Counted from the stretch's first letter, positions 17,431 through 26,372 are shown. The stretch: 64,000 nucleotides of DNA from Microbispora sp. H13382 (GCF_014161445.1 NZ_JABBXA010000004.1:179975-243974), one strand, 5' to 3'. The notes: generated by a model from the letters alone, not told the origin. Translations and numbers: made by a program.

Positions 17431-19899
17431 GTGCTGGACCGGATCGCCGATCCCAGGGGACGGCGCACGCCGTACGGACCTCCCGACGCGGTGGAGCGGC
17501 TGGCGGCGGCCCTGCCGAGCCACATGCGCGACGCGCTCCCTTCGGTCATCCGTCTCGGCAGCCCCTGGCCGGTGCGCGTGGACGTGTTCCTGGAGGACGG
17601 CCTCGCCGAGCAGCAGGTCGAGCACTGGGTCCGCGCCGTATCGGCGGCGGGCTGGGGCGGTGACGCCATCGACCTGGCGGTACGCGGCGGCCGGGTGGCC
17701 GGCGTACGCGGCCGGGCCGGCGACCGCGTCAACCACGGCAGGCTCGACCCCCGGGAGTGGCACGCCTGGCAGCCGCGCGCGGAACGCCTGACCCGCCCGT
17801 TGGTTCGTGAAGACGGGAGGCTGGTCGAGGCCACGTGGGAGACCGCGATGGACCGCGTGGTCGCGAGGTCGAGGGAGCTGCTCGCCCGCCCCGGTGGCTG
17901 GGGCCGTCTCGCCTTCCACACGGGCACACGGCTGTTCCTGGAGGAGCACTACACCCTCGCCGTCATCGGCAAGGCGGGGATCGGCACCCCGCACATGGAC
18001 GGCGACACCCGCTGGGGCGCGGCGGCCGCCGCGGCCGCGCTCGCGGCGAGCTTCGGCGCCGACGGACAGCCCGGCTCCTACACCGACGTGGACCACTGCG
18101 ACGCGCTCGCGCTGTGGGGGCACGACTGCACCGCCTCCCATCCCGTGCTGTGGGAGCGGATGCTCGACCGGCGGCTCGGGCCCGGGCCGCCCGCCATGAT
18201 CGTGGTCGGGCCCGAGGGAACGGCGGCCGCCGGGGAGGCCGACGTCCACCTCGCCGTACGTCCCGGCACCAACGTGGCGCTGCTCAACGGGCTGCTGCAC
18301 GAACTGATCGCGGGCGGCTGGCACGACGCGGCGTACGTCGCCGCGCACACCGTCGGCTTCGAGCGCCTGTGGCGGGTCGTCGAGGCGTACCCCGCCAAAC
18401 GGGCGGCGGAGATCTGCGGGGTGCCGGTCGCGCTCATCGAGCAGGCCGCCGAGATCCTGGGCGCGGCCGAGCGGCTGGTGTCGACGGTGGGCCAGGACTT
18501 CCTGGGCTCCAACCAGGCCACCGCCGCTGCCTGCCAGGTCAACAACGTCCACCTGCTGCGCGGCATGCTCGGCCGTCCGGGGGCCGGGCTGTTCCAGCTC
18601 GGCGGGCCCGGGTGCGATGCGCTGGAGGCGGGCTCGGCCGCGGACCTGCCCGGACTGCGCAACTGGGCCGACACGGGGCACGTGCGCGAGCTGGCGGACC
18701 TGTGGAACGTCGACCCCGCCGTCATCCCGCACTGGGGGCCCGCCACGCACGCCGGCCAGATCCTCAGGTACGCCGAGGAGGGGTCGGTCGGGCTGCTGTG
18801 GATCACCGCGTCCGATCCGGCGGCCACGACGCCCGGTCTCGACCGGATCCTCGGCCGGGAGGACCTGTTCGTCGTCGTCCAGGATCCGTACCTGACCGAG
18901 ACCGCGCGGCTGGCCGACGTGGTGCTCCCGGCGGCGGCCTGGGGCGAGAGGACCGGCACCGTCACGGGCGCCGACCGCACGGTGCACCTGTGCGAGAAGG
19001 CGGTCGAACCTCCGGGGGAGGCCAGGACGGACCTCGGCATCCTGCTCGACTACGCGCGGCGGATGGACCTGCGCGACCGGGACGGCCGGCCGCTCGTGCA
19101 CTGGACGGACGCCGAGTCGGCGTTCGAGGCGTGGAAGGCGTGCACCAGGGGCCGTCCGTGCGACCACACCGGGATCACCTACGAGCGGCTGCGGGCCGGC
19201 GGCATCCAGTGGCCCTGCGCGCCCTCCAGCTCCCACGGCGTCGAGCGCCTGTACGCCGGAGGGCGCTTCGCCACCAGCCCCGGGCACTGCCAGACGTTCG
19301 GGGCCGATCTCGCCACGGGGGCCGAGTACGGCGAGGAGCGGTACCGCACCGGGGACCCCGGGGGACGGGCCTTCCTCCACGCCGCCGAGTTCGAGCCGTC
19401 CCCGGAGGTCGCCGACGACCAGCACCCCCTGGTCCTCACCACACGCCGGGCGCCGCGCCGCTTTCCCGTCCGGCTGGCGCGGCTCGGGGACGCCGTGCCC
19501 GAGCCGTGTCTGGAGGTCCATCCCGGCGACGCCGCGGTGCTCGGCGTCGAGGACGGCGACCTCGTCCGGGTCGAGTCGCGCCTGGGCGTGCTGGAGGCCG
19601 TCGCGCGCCTGTCGGGCGGACGCCCCGGAGCCGTGGTCCTGGTGCTCGACGGGCAGGGCGAGGCCGTGACACGGGCGGCGGAGGAGCTCACGCTCACCGC
19701 CTGGGACGCGGTGTCCCGCCGGCCGCTGCGCACGGCCGTGGCGGTCCGGCTGTTGAAGGCCGGGCGGCGCGGGGACGCCTCTTTGGACGAGGGCCTCTGC
19801 TCCGCCGCCGCGCACCTCGGCCGCGGTGCGGCCGTGCGGCCCGAGGTGACGGCCGCAGCGGGAGGAGGGGAGGCGCCGGAGCGGTACGAGGAGGTCTGA
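17431..19899 (+). CDS. molybdopterin oxidoreductase homologue without [4Fe-4S] and Mo-ligand cysteines
   Basis: An 822-residue member of the DMSO-reductase superfamily, closest in wording to the actinobacterial nitrate-reductase/FdhF-like group (HMDGDTRW, GQPGSYTDVDH, QVNNVHLLRGMLGRPGAG, VVLPAAAWGERTG, C-terminal PEPCLEVHPGDAA domain). Where relatives carry C-x2-C-x3-C in a WVQSACVLCSNGC-type segment, this protein has WVRAVSAAGWGGD, giving Ser71, Gly74 and Asp78. Where relatives have the Mo-coordinating Cys after N/D-T-R-L, it has DTRWGA (Gly196). The fold is kept over its full length. The enzyme therefore probably lacks the cluster and has altered or no catalysis. The comparison is from memory of family sequences. 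It is divergent from the LAL gene across 229 bp. Confidence 0.85.
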   Translation: MLDRIADPRGRRTPYGPPDAVERLAAALPSHMRDALPSVIRLGSPWPVRVDVFLEDGLAEQQVEHWVRAVSAAGWGGDAIDLAVRGGRVAGVRGRAGDRVNHGRLDPREWHAWQPRAERLTRPLVREDGRLVEATWETAMDRVVARSRELLARPGGWGRLAFHTGTRLFLEEHYTLAVIGKAGIGTPHMDGDTRWGAAAAAAALAASFGADGQPGSYTDVDHCDALALWGHDCTASHPVLWERMLDRRLGPGPPAMIVVGPEGTAAAGEADVHLAVRPGTNVALLNGLLHELIAGGWHDAAYVAAHTVGFERLWRVVEAYPAKRAAEICGVPVALIEQAAEILGAAERLVSTVGQDFLGSNQATAAACQVNNVHLLRGMLGRPGAGLFQLGGPGCDALEAGSAADLPGLRNWADTGHVRELADLWNVDPAVIPHWGPATHAGQILRYAEEGSVGLLWITASDPAATTPGLDRILGREDLFVVVQDPYLTETARLADVVLPAAAWGERTGTVTGADRTVHLCEKAVEPPGEARTDLGILLDYARRMDLRDRDGRPLVHWTDAESAFEAWKACTRGRPCDHTGITYERLRAGGIQWPCAPSSSHGVERLYAGGRFATSPGHCQTFGADLATGAEYGEERYRTGDPGGRAFLHAAEFEPSPEVADDQHPLVLTTRRAPRRFPVRLARLGDAVPEPCLEVHPGDAAVLGVEDGDLVRVESRLGVLEAVARLSGGRPGAVVLVLDGQGEAVTRAAEELTLTAWDAVSRRPLRTAVAVRLLKAGRRGDASLDEGLCSAAAHLGRGAAVRPEVTAAAGGGEAPERYEEV

Positions 19900-20014
19900 C
19901 GTCCGCATTCGCCGGAGACGAGGTGGGTCGGCCTACCGGAAGGAAGCGACGAGAGATGGTCCCTGCGCGCACACGCACCGCTGGGGGGGACGCGGCCCGC
20001 GGGTGGGGCGCTCC

Positions 20015-20734
20015 GTGAGCGAGCATCTGGCGCGCTACCTGGAGACGCTCTCCCGCACGCAGCACGAGCTGTCGTCGGGGTTCCGCGCCCTGCGGCGCGG
20101 CCATCCCCGCGAGCCCGACCTGTGCGGCGTGTGCGAGCGGCTGGCCGCGCAGTGCCGCGATCACGCCGAGCGGCTGAAGCCCTTCCTGCGGCGGTACCGT
20201 TCCGGCGGACCGCGCGACCCGCGTGCGTTGGGGGCCGAGACGAGGACGGCGGGGCTGAGGCCGCCGGGCTTCGAGGCGCCGCGCCTGGAGACCGCGAGTT
20301 TCGACGCCGGGGCTCTCGACGGCGGAGGGTTCGACGCGGGGGGGTTCGATGCCGCGGGTCTGGAGACGGCCGACCTCCAGCGGGTCGTCCGCGCGGCCGC
20401 GGAACGGGAGCGGGCGGGCGTCGAGGGCGCGGACCCCGGAACGGCGCGGCGCCCGCGTGTGACACCGGGGCGGGGCGGTGGGGACGGCGGCGGCCTCGTG
20501 CTGCTGCGGGACCTGCACGGGCTGTATCTCCTCGCGACGGAGTGCGACCTGTCCTGGAGCGTGCTCGCACAGGCCGCCCGCGGGCTCAGGGACGACGACC
20601 TGCTCGACCTGACCCGCCACTGCGCCCCCGAGACGGCCGTCCACCTGCTCTGGCTGCGTACCCGGATGAGCCAGGCCGCGCCACAGGTGCTCGCCGTCCC
20701 GCGTTCGGAAAACGACGACAAAGTCCGTCATTAA
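20015..20734 (+). CDS. unrecognised protein with a nine-coil pentapeptide-type repeat
   Basis: A 239-residue protein with no family I can name. The N- and C-terminal thirds look helical (EHLARYLETLSRTQHELSS; RDLHGLYLLATECDLSW). In between, residues 81-121 have Leu or Phe at exactly every fifth position (81, 86, 91, 96, 101, 106, 111, 116, 121), the signature spacing of a pentapeptide-repeat quadrilateral helix, though with Gly/Asp-rich rather than classic A(D/N)LXX fill. The GTG at 20015 has GGTGGGG upstream; a GTG at 20003 is the alternative. It lies 115 bp after the degenerate molybdopterin protein on the same strand, so the two may work together. Function unknown. Confidence 0.7.
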   Translation: MSEHLARYLETLSRTQHELSSGFRALRRGHPREPDLCGVCERLAAQCRDHAERLKPFLRRYRSGGPRDPRALGAETRTAGLRPPGFEAPRLETASFDAGALDGGGFDAGGFDAAGLETADLQRVVRAAAERERAGVEGADPGTARRPRVTPGRGGGDGGGLVLLRDLHGLYLLATECDLSWSVLAQAARGLRDDDLLDLTRHCAPETAVHLLWLRTRMSQAAPQVLAVPRSENDDKVRH

Positions 20735-21104
20735 GAAGAAATCTAGATCTGAGCCGTAAGATTTCCGACGTAAATTGATTGTGCACGCACGGGGCAATTG
20801 GTAGAAGATTATCTCGGTGCTGGAACCGGCAGAGCCGGCCGCGCCCATCGTGACACCGGTGCTCAATGGCGGGGGCCGTACCGGTGGCGGCGGAAAGGTT
20901 TTGTCCCGGGAATCGGGCTGCCGCGATTTCGCCGGCGGCGCCGGCCGCATGTCAGCGGCCGGCGCCGCCACAGGTGGAGGCTTCCACGGGAGCGGAGAGG
21001 CGGCCGGTCCACGGCTCCATTTCCATCACCCCGCCGGTCTACGGCTCCTCTTTCATCACCCGGCCGGGCCGGATCACTTCACGGCCTCAATGGCCCGGAA
21101 CGCC
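20735..21104. other. 370-bp intergenic stretch, AT-rich at its left end
   Basis: No credible gene. Bases 20735-20830 are clearly AT-richer than the surroundings and include GAAATCT...AGATTTC arms (20738-20744 and 20759-20765) that could form a weak terminator after the pentapeptide-type gene. Bases 21010-21065 contain two related copies of a CACGGCTCC-TTTCATCACC-like phrase. Weak frames here show no family match. Confidence 0.5.
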
Positions 21105-21139
21105 GAAGGCCGGATCCGCTGATCGCGGATCCGGCCTTC
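21105..21139 (-). terminator. terminator downstream of the tRNA-Gly/tRNA-Val pair
   Basis: A perfect 15-bp stem, GAAGGCCGGATCCGC with its complement, around a TGATC loop. It lies six bases beyond the CCA end of tRNA-Val in the direction of transcription. Confidence 0.85.
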
Positions 21140-21145
21140 GAGCGG

Positions 21146-21220
21146 TGGTGGACGATACTGGGATTGAACCAGTGACCTCTTCCGTGTCAGGGAAGCGCTC
21201 TCCCGCTGAGCTAATCGTCC
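21146..21220 (-). tRNA. tRNA-Val(GAC)
   Basis: On the minus strand the 75-nt sequence starts GGACGATTAGCTCAG, has the anticodon loop CTGACAC (GAC anticodon), the T-loop GGTTCAATCC and ends ATCGTCC-A-CCA, so CCA is encoded. The acceptor stem GGACGAT/ATCGTCC pairs fully. It reads GUC/GUU valine codons. It lies 25 nt downstream of tRNA-Gly and is probably co-transcribed with it. Confidence 0.95.
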
Positions 21221-21245
21221 GTGCCCGGATATGGTCCGGGCTCCG

Positions 21246-21317
21246 AGCGGAAGACGGGATTCGAACCCGCGACCCTCACCTTGGCAAGGTGATGCTCTAC
21301 CACTGAGCCACTTCCGC
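21246..21317 (-). tRNA. tRNA-Gly(GCC), copy 1
   Basis: Minus-strand cloverleaf beginning GCGGAAGTGGCTCAG, with anticodon loop TTGCCAA (GCC) and T-loop GGTTCGAATCC; the acceptor GCGGAAG/CTTCCGC pairs fully with a U discriminator. CCA is not encoded. It is identical over its length to the tRNA-Gly at 61712-61783. Confidence 0.95.
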
Positions 21318-21504
21318 AGCCATCGCTCGGGTTTCCCCGGCGACGCGTGAACAACTCTAGCGGATTCCCGGGGGTGCCGGTGCCAACCGCCGCCGATTCC
21401 GTACGCGGACTCGCGGCTGTGACCGAAGTGGGGCGAGACGTTGACCCGCCGCGGAGGCGGCGCGCAGGATGAGGCCGCGACCGTACACAGGAGGGGGTTC
21501 CGTC

Positions 21505-22068
21505 ATGGCGAAGGTGCTCATCGTCACCGGTGACGCGGCCGAGGACCTGGAGGTGATGTATCCGTACCAGCGGCTTCTGGAGGAGGGCTACGAGGCGCAC
21601 ATCGCGGCGCCGTCCGCCAAGAAGCTGCAGTTCGTGGTGCACGACTTCGTCGAGGGCTTCGACACCTACACCGAGAAGCCGGGCCACACCTGGGCGGCCG
21701 ACGTGGCCTTCGCCGACGTGGACCCCGACGAGTACGCCGCGCTGGTGATCCCGGGCGGGCGCGCCCCCGAGTACATCCGCGGCGACCGGGACGTCCAGGA
21801 GATCGTCCGCCACTTCGCCGGCGCAGGGAAGCCGATCGCCGCGCTCTGTCACGGGCCGCTGGTGCTCGCGGCGGCGGGAGTGCTCAAGGGCCGGGAGAGC
21901 AGCGCGTACCCCGCCTGCGCGACCGACGTCGAGAGCGGCGGCGGCACGTGGGTCGACAGCGAGGCCCACGTCGACCAGAACCTCGTGACCGGGCGGGCCT
22001 GGCCGGACCACCCGGCGTGGATGCGCGAGTTCATGAAAATCCTGCGCGCCGCGGCCCCGGCGACCTGA
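21505..22068 (+). CDS. DJ-1/PfpI family protein
   Basis: A 187-residue DJ-1/PfpI-superfamily protein. The nucleophile elbow is AALCHGPLVLAAAG with its Cys near residue 112, the acidic partner is in PGGRAPEYIRGD and the N-terminal strand is VLIVTGDAAEDLEVMYP. Members act as proteases, glyoxalases/deglycases or stress chaperones; the exact activity cannot be read from sequence. The ATG has a strong GGAGGGGG nine bases upstream. It is a single gene ending at a hairpin. Confidence 0.92.
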   Translation: MAKVLIVTGDAAEDLEVMYPYQRLLEEGYEAHIAAPSAKKLQFVVHDFVEGFDTYTEKPGHTWAADVAFADVDPDEYAALVIPGGRAPEYIRGDRDVQEIVRHFAGAGKPIAALCHGPLVLAAAGVLKGRESSAYPACATDVESGGGTWVDSEAHVDQNLVTGRAWPDHPAWMREFMKILRAAAPAT

Positions 22069-22089
22069 TCAGCGCACCGACCGGCCGAG

Positions 22090-22116
22090 GGGCGGATCGG
22101 GGCTCCTGATCCGCCC
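22090..22116 (+). terminator. intrinsic-type hairpin after the PfpI gene
   Basis: Perfect 9-bp stem GGGCGGATC/GATCCGCCC with a 9-nt loop, 22 bases past the stop. Confidence 0.7.
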
Positions 22117-22231
22117 GGGGCCGGCTCGTATCCCGCCGGCGCGGCTACCGGCGAGCGGTCGCCGGCGACCACCGGGGCGAGCCGTTTCAGTGATCCGCGG
22201 AGCGTGAGCCGAGGGACTAGAGTCGCCCGCC

Positions 22232-22870
22232 GTGACCCAATCCGCTTCCTATCTCACCGCGACGGCGGAGGCGTACGACGCCGTCGCCGACCTCTACGCC
22301 GAGCTCTTCCGGGACTCGCTCGACCGCCTGCCGCTGGACCGCGCGATGCTCGCCGCGTTCGCGGAGTCCGTACGGGCCGCCGGCGCCGGGCCCGTGGCCG
22401 AACTCGGCTGCGGCCCCGGCTATGTGACCGAGCACCTGCGGGGCCTGGGACTGGACGCCTTCGGCGTCGACCTGTCGCCCAGGATGATCGAGCTCGCCCG
22501 TGAGGCCTATCCCGATCTGCGCTTCGAGGTCGGGTCCATGCACGCGCTGGACCTCGCCGACGGCGAGCTGGGCGGCATCCTGTCCTGGTATTCGGTCATC
22601 CACACCCCGCCGCGGGAACTGCCGCCGTACTTCGCCGAGTTCCGCCGCGTCCTGGCCCCCGGCGGCGTCCTCCTGCTCGGCTTCTTCGAGTCCGAGGGCG
22701 ATCCGGTGACGGAATTCGACCACAAGGCGGCGCCGGCGTACCGATGGCCGATCGACGACCTCGCCGAACTGGCCCGCGAGGCGGATTTCCTCGAGATCGG
22801 GCGGATGCTGCGTGAGCCTCTCGAAGGCGAGCGCTTCCGCCAGGGCCGTCTGCTGATGCGCCGACGCTAG
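22232..22870 (+). CDS. class I SAM-dependent methyltransferase
   Basis: A 212-residue methyltransferase. Motif I is VAELGCGPGYVTEHL, the acidic SAM-ribose residue is in AFGVDLSPRM, motif II is LSWYSVIHTPP and motif III is RVLAPGGVLLLGFF. The fold is that of UbiE/Tam-like small-molecule methyltransferases; the acceptor is unknown. A TAGAGT box eight bases before the GTG and no Shine-Dalgarno suggest a leaderless message. It stands alone, ending at a hairpin. Confidence 0.9.
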   Translation: MTQSASYLTATAEAYDAVADLYAELFRDSLDRLPLDRAMLAAFAESVRAAGAGPVAELGCGPGYVTEHLRGLGLDAFGVDLSPRMIELAREAYPDLRFEVGSMHALDLADGELGGILSWYSVIHTPPRELPPYFAEFRRVLAPGGVLLLGFFESEGDPVTEFDHKAAPAYRWPIDDLAELAREADFLEIGRMLREPLEGERFRQGRLLMRRR

Positions 22871-22892
22871 GTCGTGTCCCTAGCCCCTCGCG

Positions 22893-22926
22893 GGCGGCCG
22901 GTCCGGGTGCGGCCCGACCGGCCGCC
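22893..22926 (+). terminator. intrinsic-type hairpin after the methyltransferase gene
   Basis: Perfect 11-bp stem GGCGGCCGGTC/GACCGGCCGCC with a 12-nt loop, 23 bases downstream of the stop. Confidence 0.75.
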
Positions 22927-23042
22927 GCAGTCGAGCAGCGGCCCATATTCCCCGCTCATCTATGGAGGTGCCTACCGCACTCGAGATGCCGCGGCGAATG
23001 GCCGTGCTTCGGGGCGCGTTCCGTGCGGGCAGGTTGTGTGAA

Positions 23043-23873
23043 ATGAATGAGCGGGTGCGAATACGAGAAAAGCGGACGCTGCTCGTCGGGCTGGTGGTGA
23101 TGACGGTGGTGGGGGTCAACGGGTGCTCCGCGCACTCGGATGACGGGCACGCGGTCGCCGTCTGGAGAAACCTCCTTTCGGTGACCAATCCCGACTACCG
23201 CGTGGTCCAATCCGGTGGAGCCAGGGGCTTCGGCTCTCGTGACGGTTGGACCACCATCGAACCCCGGCGGCCGGCGCCCTCCTCGGGTTCGGAATACGGG
23301 GGTTGGAGTACGCGACTCGACGACGTCGAGGACGCCGCGGACGTCTCGAGGAACCTGAGCGGGTGGAGCCTGACGGCCGCGCTCGTGAAGCTCGGCGCGG
23401 ACCCGCTTCAGGATGAGGACGCACGGCAGGAGGCGCGACGTGTGCTTCGGTCGCTCGGCCCGTCTGTCAGGTCCGAGGTGGTCGTCGGGTTGCGCGAGCC
23501 GCTTTCCGAGCCCGAGGTGGTGAAGCTCATCGGCAGGACACCGGACGTGCTGCTGTTCTCCACCGGGCCGAACGGAAAGCCCCTCTCCTGGGACGGCTCC
23601 AAGTACTGCGACTCCCGGGGCTTCGACGCCTGGTGCTCGTCGGGCGCCGAGCCGTCGCTCACGAAGGAGTTCGAGACCTGGATCTCCCTGCTCGGGCCGG
23701 GCGACGAGAAGTCGCTGACCGCCTTCGGACTGAACCTGGACGAGTTGAAGACCCTCCCCGGCCAGGGCGTGCACGGCTTCGTCCTCAGCGGGTGGCCCGC
23801 GGACCTGCTACCCATCTTCGACGACCCCCAGGTCATGTCCTTCAGCGTGGCCGACATCGCGGTGGACGGCTGA
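23043..23873 (+). CDS. predicted lipoprotein of unknown function
   Basis: A 276-residue protein with a lipoprotein signal: a basic start (MNERVRIREKRT), a hydrophobic stretch (LLVGLVVMTVVG) and the lipobox VNGC, so it should be anchored on the outer face of the membrane. The mature part has two Cys pairs (KYCDSRGFDAWC), a mixed alpha/beta composition and no motif I know. The frame extends to 22962, but the ATG at 23043 fits the signal peptide and has GGCAGG upstream. Base composition is slightly less GC-biased than its neighbours. It might be an immunity or sensory lipoprotein; there is no direct evidence. Confidence 0.75.
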   Translation: MNERVRIREKRTLLVGLVVMTVVGVNGCSAHSDDGHAVAVWRNLLSVTNPDYRVVQSGGARGFGSRDGWTTIEPRRPAPSSGSEYGGWSTRLDDVEDAADVSRNLSGWSLTAALVKLGADPLQDEDARQEARRVLRSLGPSVRSEVVVGLREPLSEPEVVKLIGRTPDVLLFSTGPNGKPLSWDGSKYCDSRGFDAWCSSGAEPSLTKEFETWISLLGPGDEKSLTAFGLNLDELKTLPGQGVHGFVLSGWPADLLPIFDDPQVMSFSVADIAVDG

Positions 23874-23977
23874 GGCGACCGTCGAGATGCCGCTGGGGCA
23901 GCTTCTGGACTGATCCTGCCCGAAAACGGGCAGGAAACTTGTTAGTCGGCATCAGCACTGCGTTAGGGTCCTGCTCT

Positions 23978-24253
23978 GTGTCCACGGCACGGAATCCCTT
24001 CGAGGATCTGATCGGCCACCTCACCCGGACCACGTCGCTGGGACCGGGGGAGGCGGCCCGCGTGGTGGCCGACGTTCTGGCGTACTTCGGCGAGCCCGCG
24101 GAAGAGTACGTGCGGCGCCGCCACGGCGAACTCAAGTCGAGGGGGCTGACCAACGACCAGATCTTCCCCAGAATCTCCGCCGAGCTCGCGGGAAGACGTG
24201 TCGCGGCACCGGAGCTGACCCTGCGCCAGCTCCGGCGGATCGTTTACGGATAG
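23978..24253 (+). CDS. conserved small hypothetical protein upstream of glmS
   Basis: A 91-residue, helix-rich, soluble protein (begins STARNPFEDLIGHL, ends LRQLRRIVYG). I do not recognise a named family. A GTG start is chosen because a TAGGGT box lies eight bases upstream, indicating a leaderless message; the frame continues upstream without a good start. It ends eight bases before glmS, so it is the first gene of a likely two-gene operon and may serve glmS expression or cell-wall precursor supply, but that is only context. Confidence 0.7.
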   Translation: MSTARNPFEDLIGHLTRTTSLGPGEAARVVADVLAYFGEPAEEYVRRRHGELKSRGLTNDQIFPRISAELAGRRVAAPELTLRQLRRIVYG

Positions 24254-24261
24254 GAGCGGTT

Positions 24262-26079
24262 ATGTGCGGAATCGTCGCTTACGTCGGGCCGAAGGATGCG
24301 GCGCCCATCCTGCTCGAAGGTCTCCAGCGGCTGGAGTACCGGGGCTACGACTCGGCCGGCCTCGCCGTCGTGAACGCCAAGAGCCTCAAGACGCGCAAGG
24401 TCAAGGGCCGGGTCGCCGACCTGGCGGCGGCGGTGCCCGCCAAGTTCAAGGGCACGATCGGCATCGGGCACACCCGATGGGCCACCCACGGCGCGCCGAG
24501 TGACGTGAACGCGCACCCGCACCTCGACCAGGAGCAGCGCATCGCCGTCGTGCACAACGGCATCATCGAGAACGCCGACGAGCTGCGCCGCCGTCTGGAG
24601 GGCGAGGGCGTGAAGTTCGAGAGCGAGACCGACAGCGAGGTGCTCTCGCAGCTCATCGGGCGGATGGTCAAGGAGACCGAGTCGCTGCGGGAGGCCGTGC
24701 TGCGGGCGCTGAAGAGCGTGGTCGGCACGTACGGCATCGCCGTGATCGACGAGCAGCGCCCCGGCGAGATCGTGGTGGCCCGCAACGGCAGCCCGATCGT
24801 GCTCGGCCTCGGCGAGAAGGAGATGTTCGCCGCCTCCGACGTCGCCGCGCTCATCCGCTACACGCGCCAGGTCGTCCACCTGGAGGACGGCGAGCTGGCG
24901 GTCATCAAGGCCGACGGGTTCAACACGTTCACCAGTGACGCCAGGGAGACGGCCAAGGAGCCGTTCACGGTCGACTGGGACGCCGGGCACTACGACAACG
25001 GCGGCTACGAGCACTACCTGCTCAAGGAGATCTCCGAGCAGCCCGACACGGTCGCCCGCACGCTGCGCGGCCGCATCGACGACCGGTTCCACATCGCCCA
25101 CCTCGGCGGCCTCAACATGGACGCCCGCGAGATCCGTTCCTTCCGCCGCGTGAAGATCATCGGCTGTGGGTCCGCGTACTACTCGGGGCAGATGGGCGCG
25201 CAGCTCATCGAGGAGCTGGCCCGCATCCCCGCCGACGCCGAGCCCGCCTCCGAGTTCCGCTACCGCAGCCCCGTCGTGGAGCCCGACACGCTGTACGTCG
25301 CGATCAGCCAGTCGGGTGAGACGTACGACACGCTCGTGGCGGTGCAGGAGCTCAAGCGCAAGGGCGGCCGGGTGCTCGGCATCGTCAACACCGTCGGCAG
25401 CGCCATCGCCAGGGAGACCGACGGCGGCATCTACCTGCACGCCGGTCCCGAGGTCTCGGTGGCCTCGACCAAGGCGTTCACCTCCACGGCCGTGGCGTTC
25501 GCGCTGCTCGCCCTGCACCTCGGCCGCGTACGCGACCTGTCGCCGGCCGACGGCCGCAGGATCTGCGAGGGCCTGCGCCGGCTGCCCGAGCAGATCAAGG
25601 AGATCCTCACGCTGGAGGACCGGATCAGGGAGCTGGCGAAGAAGTACGCCGACTCGCCGGGCATGATGTTCGTCGGCCGGGTGCGCGGCTACCCGGTGGC
25701 CCGCGAGGGCGCCCAGAAACTCAAGGAGATCTCCTATGTCCACGCCGAGGCGTACCCGGCGAGCGAGCTCAAGCACGGCCCGCTCGCGCTGATCAGCCCC
25801 GAGCTGCCGACGGTCGCGATCGTCCCGGACGACGAGCTGCTGGACAAGAACCTCACCACGCTGGGCGAGATCCGGGCCCGGCACGGGCGCATCCTCATGG
25901 TCGGCCACCGCACCTCCGAGGCGGCCGACGACTGCATCGTGGTGCCCAAGAACGAGGTCGAGCTCGACCCCATCCTGCTCACGATCCCGCTGCAGCTGTT
26001 CGCCTACCACGCCGCCGTCGCCCTGGAGCGCGACGTCGACCGCCCGCGCAACCTCGCCAAGAGCGTGACGGTCGAGTAG
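24262..26079 (+). CDS. glmS: glutamine-fructose-6-phosphate aminotransferase (isomerizing)
   Basis: A 605-residue GlmS, normal length. The class II glutamine amidotransferase domain starts with the catalytic Cys2 (MCGIVAYVG), with EYRGYDSAG, HTRWATHG and HNGIIEN; two SIS sugar-isomerase domains follow (SQSGETYDT, then HAEAYPASELKHGPLALI), and the C-terminal end is PRNLAKSVTVE. It converts fructose-6-phosphate and glutamine into glucosamine-6-phosphate, the first step to UDP-GlcNAc for peptidoglycan. GGAG lies seven bases upstream of the ATG. No glmS ribozyme-like leader is apparent; the gene starts eight bases after the 91-residue gene. A strong hairpin follows. Confidence 0.98.
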   Translation: MCGIVAYVGPKDAAPILLEGLQRLEYRGYDSAGLAVVNAKSLKTRKVKGRVADLAAAVPAKFKGTIGIGHTRWATHGAPSDVNAHPHLDQEQRIAVVHNGIIENADELRRRLEGEGVKFESETDSEVLSQLIGRMVKETESLREAVLRALKSVVGTYGIAVIDEQRPGEIVVARNGSPIVLGLGEKEMFAASDVAALIRYTRQVVHLEDGELAVIKADGFNTFTSDARETAKEPFTVDWDAGHYDNGGYEHYLLKEISEQPDTVARTLRGRIDDRFHIAHLGGLNMDAREIRSFRRVKIIGCGSAYYSGQMGAQLIEELARIPADAEPASEFRYRSPVVEPDTLYVAISQSGETYDTLVAVQELKRKGGRVLGIVNTVGSAIARETDGGIYLHAGPEVSVASTKAFTSTAVAFALLALHLGRVRDLSPADGRRICEGLRRLPEQIKEILTLEDRIRELAKKYADSPGMMFVGRVRGYPVAREGAQKLKEISYVHAEAYPASELKHGPLALISPELPTVAIVPDDELLDKNLTTLGEIRARHGRILMVGHRTSEAADDCIVVPKNEVELDPILLTIPLQLFAYHAAVALERDVDRPRNLAKSVTVE

Positions 26080-26093
26080 GACCCGCTCATCCC

Positions 26094-26126
26094 GTACGGC
26101 CCGCGCCCGCCCGGCGCGGGCCGTAC
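26094..26126 (+). terminator. glmS terminator
   Basis: Perfect 14-bp stem GTACGGCCCGCGCC with its complement around CGCCC, 14 bases past the stop codon. Confidence 0.85.
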
Positions 26127-26307
26127 CGGCATGCGGTCACGGGGGCGGCATGCCGTGTTGGTCATAGGGAAGCGGCCGGGACGGGCGTGAATAGCAATTC
26201 CGTCTCCACGATGTTTCGGGTGCGAGCGCAGCCGAATTATGGCCACCGATGAGAACCGTGATCGGATCGCGACGAATAGCGCAGGGCCGACGTCGCAGCC
26301 GCATGCC

Positions 26308-26313
26308 TACAAT
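26308..26313 (+). promoter_or_regulatory. candidate -10 box of the CHAT/TPR cassette
   Basis: TACAAT, a close match to the TANNNT consensus, 59 bases before the first ATG of the cassette. No strong -35 was seen at 16-18 bases upstream, so activation by a regulator would be possible. The 180 bp before it hold no gene and are less GC-rich than the flanks. Confidence 0.4.
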
Positions 26314-26372
26314 CCCCAGGTAGCCCCGAAAGGCCTGCGGCTCCCGTCCCAATCCTTCCGCCAGGAGAGACG

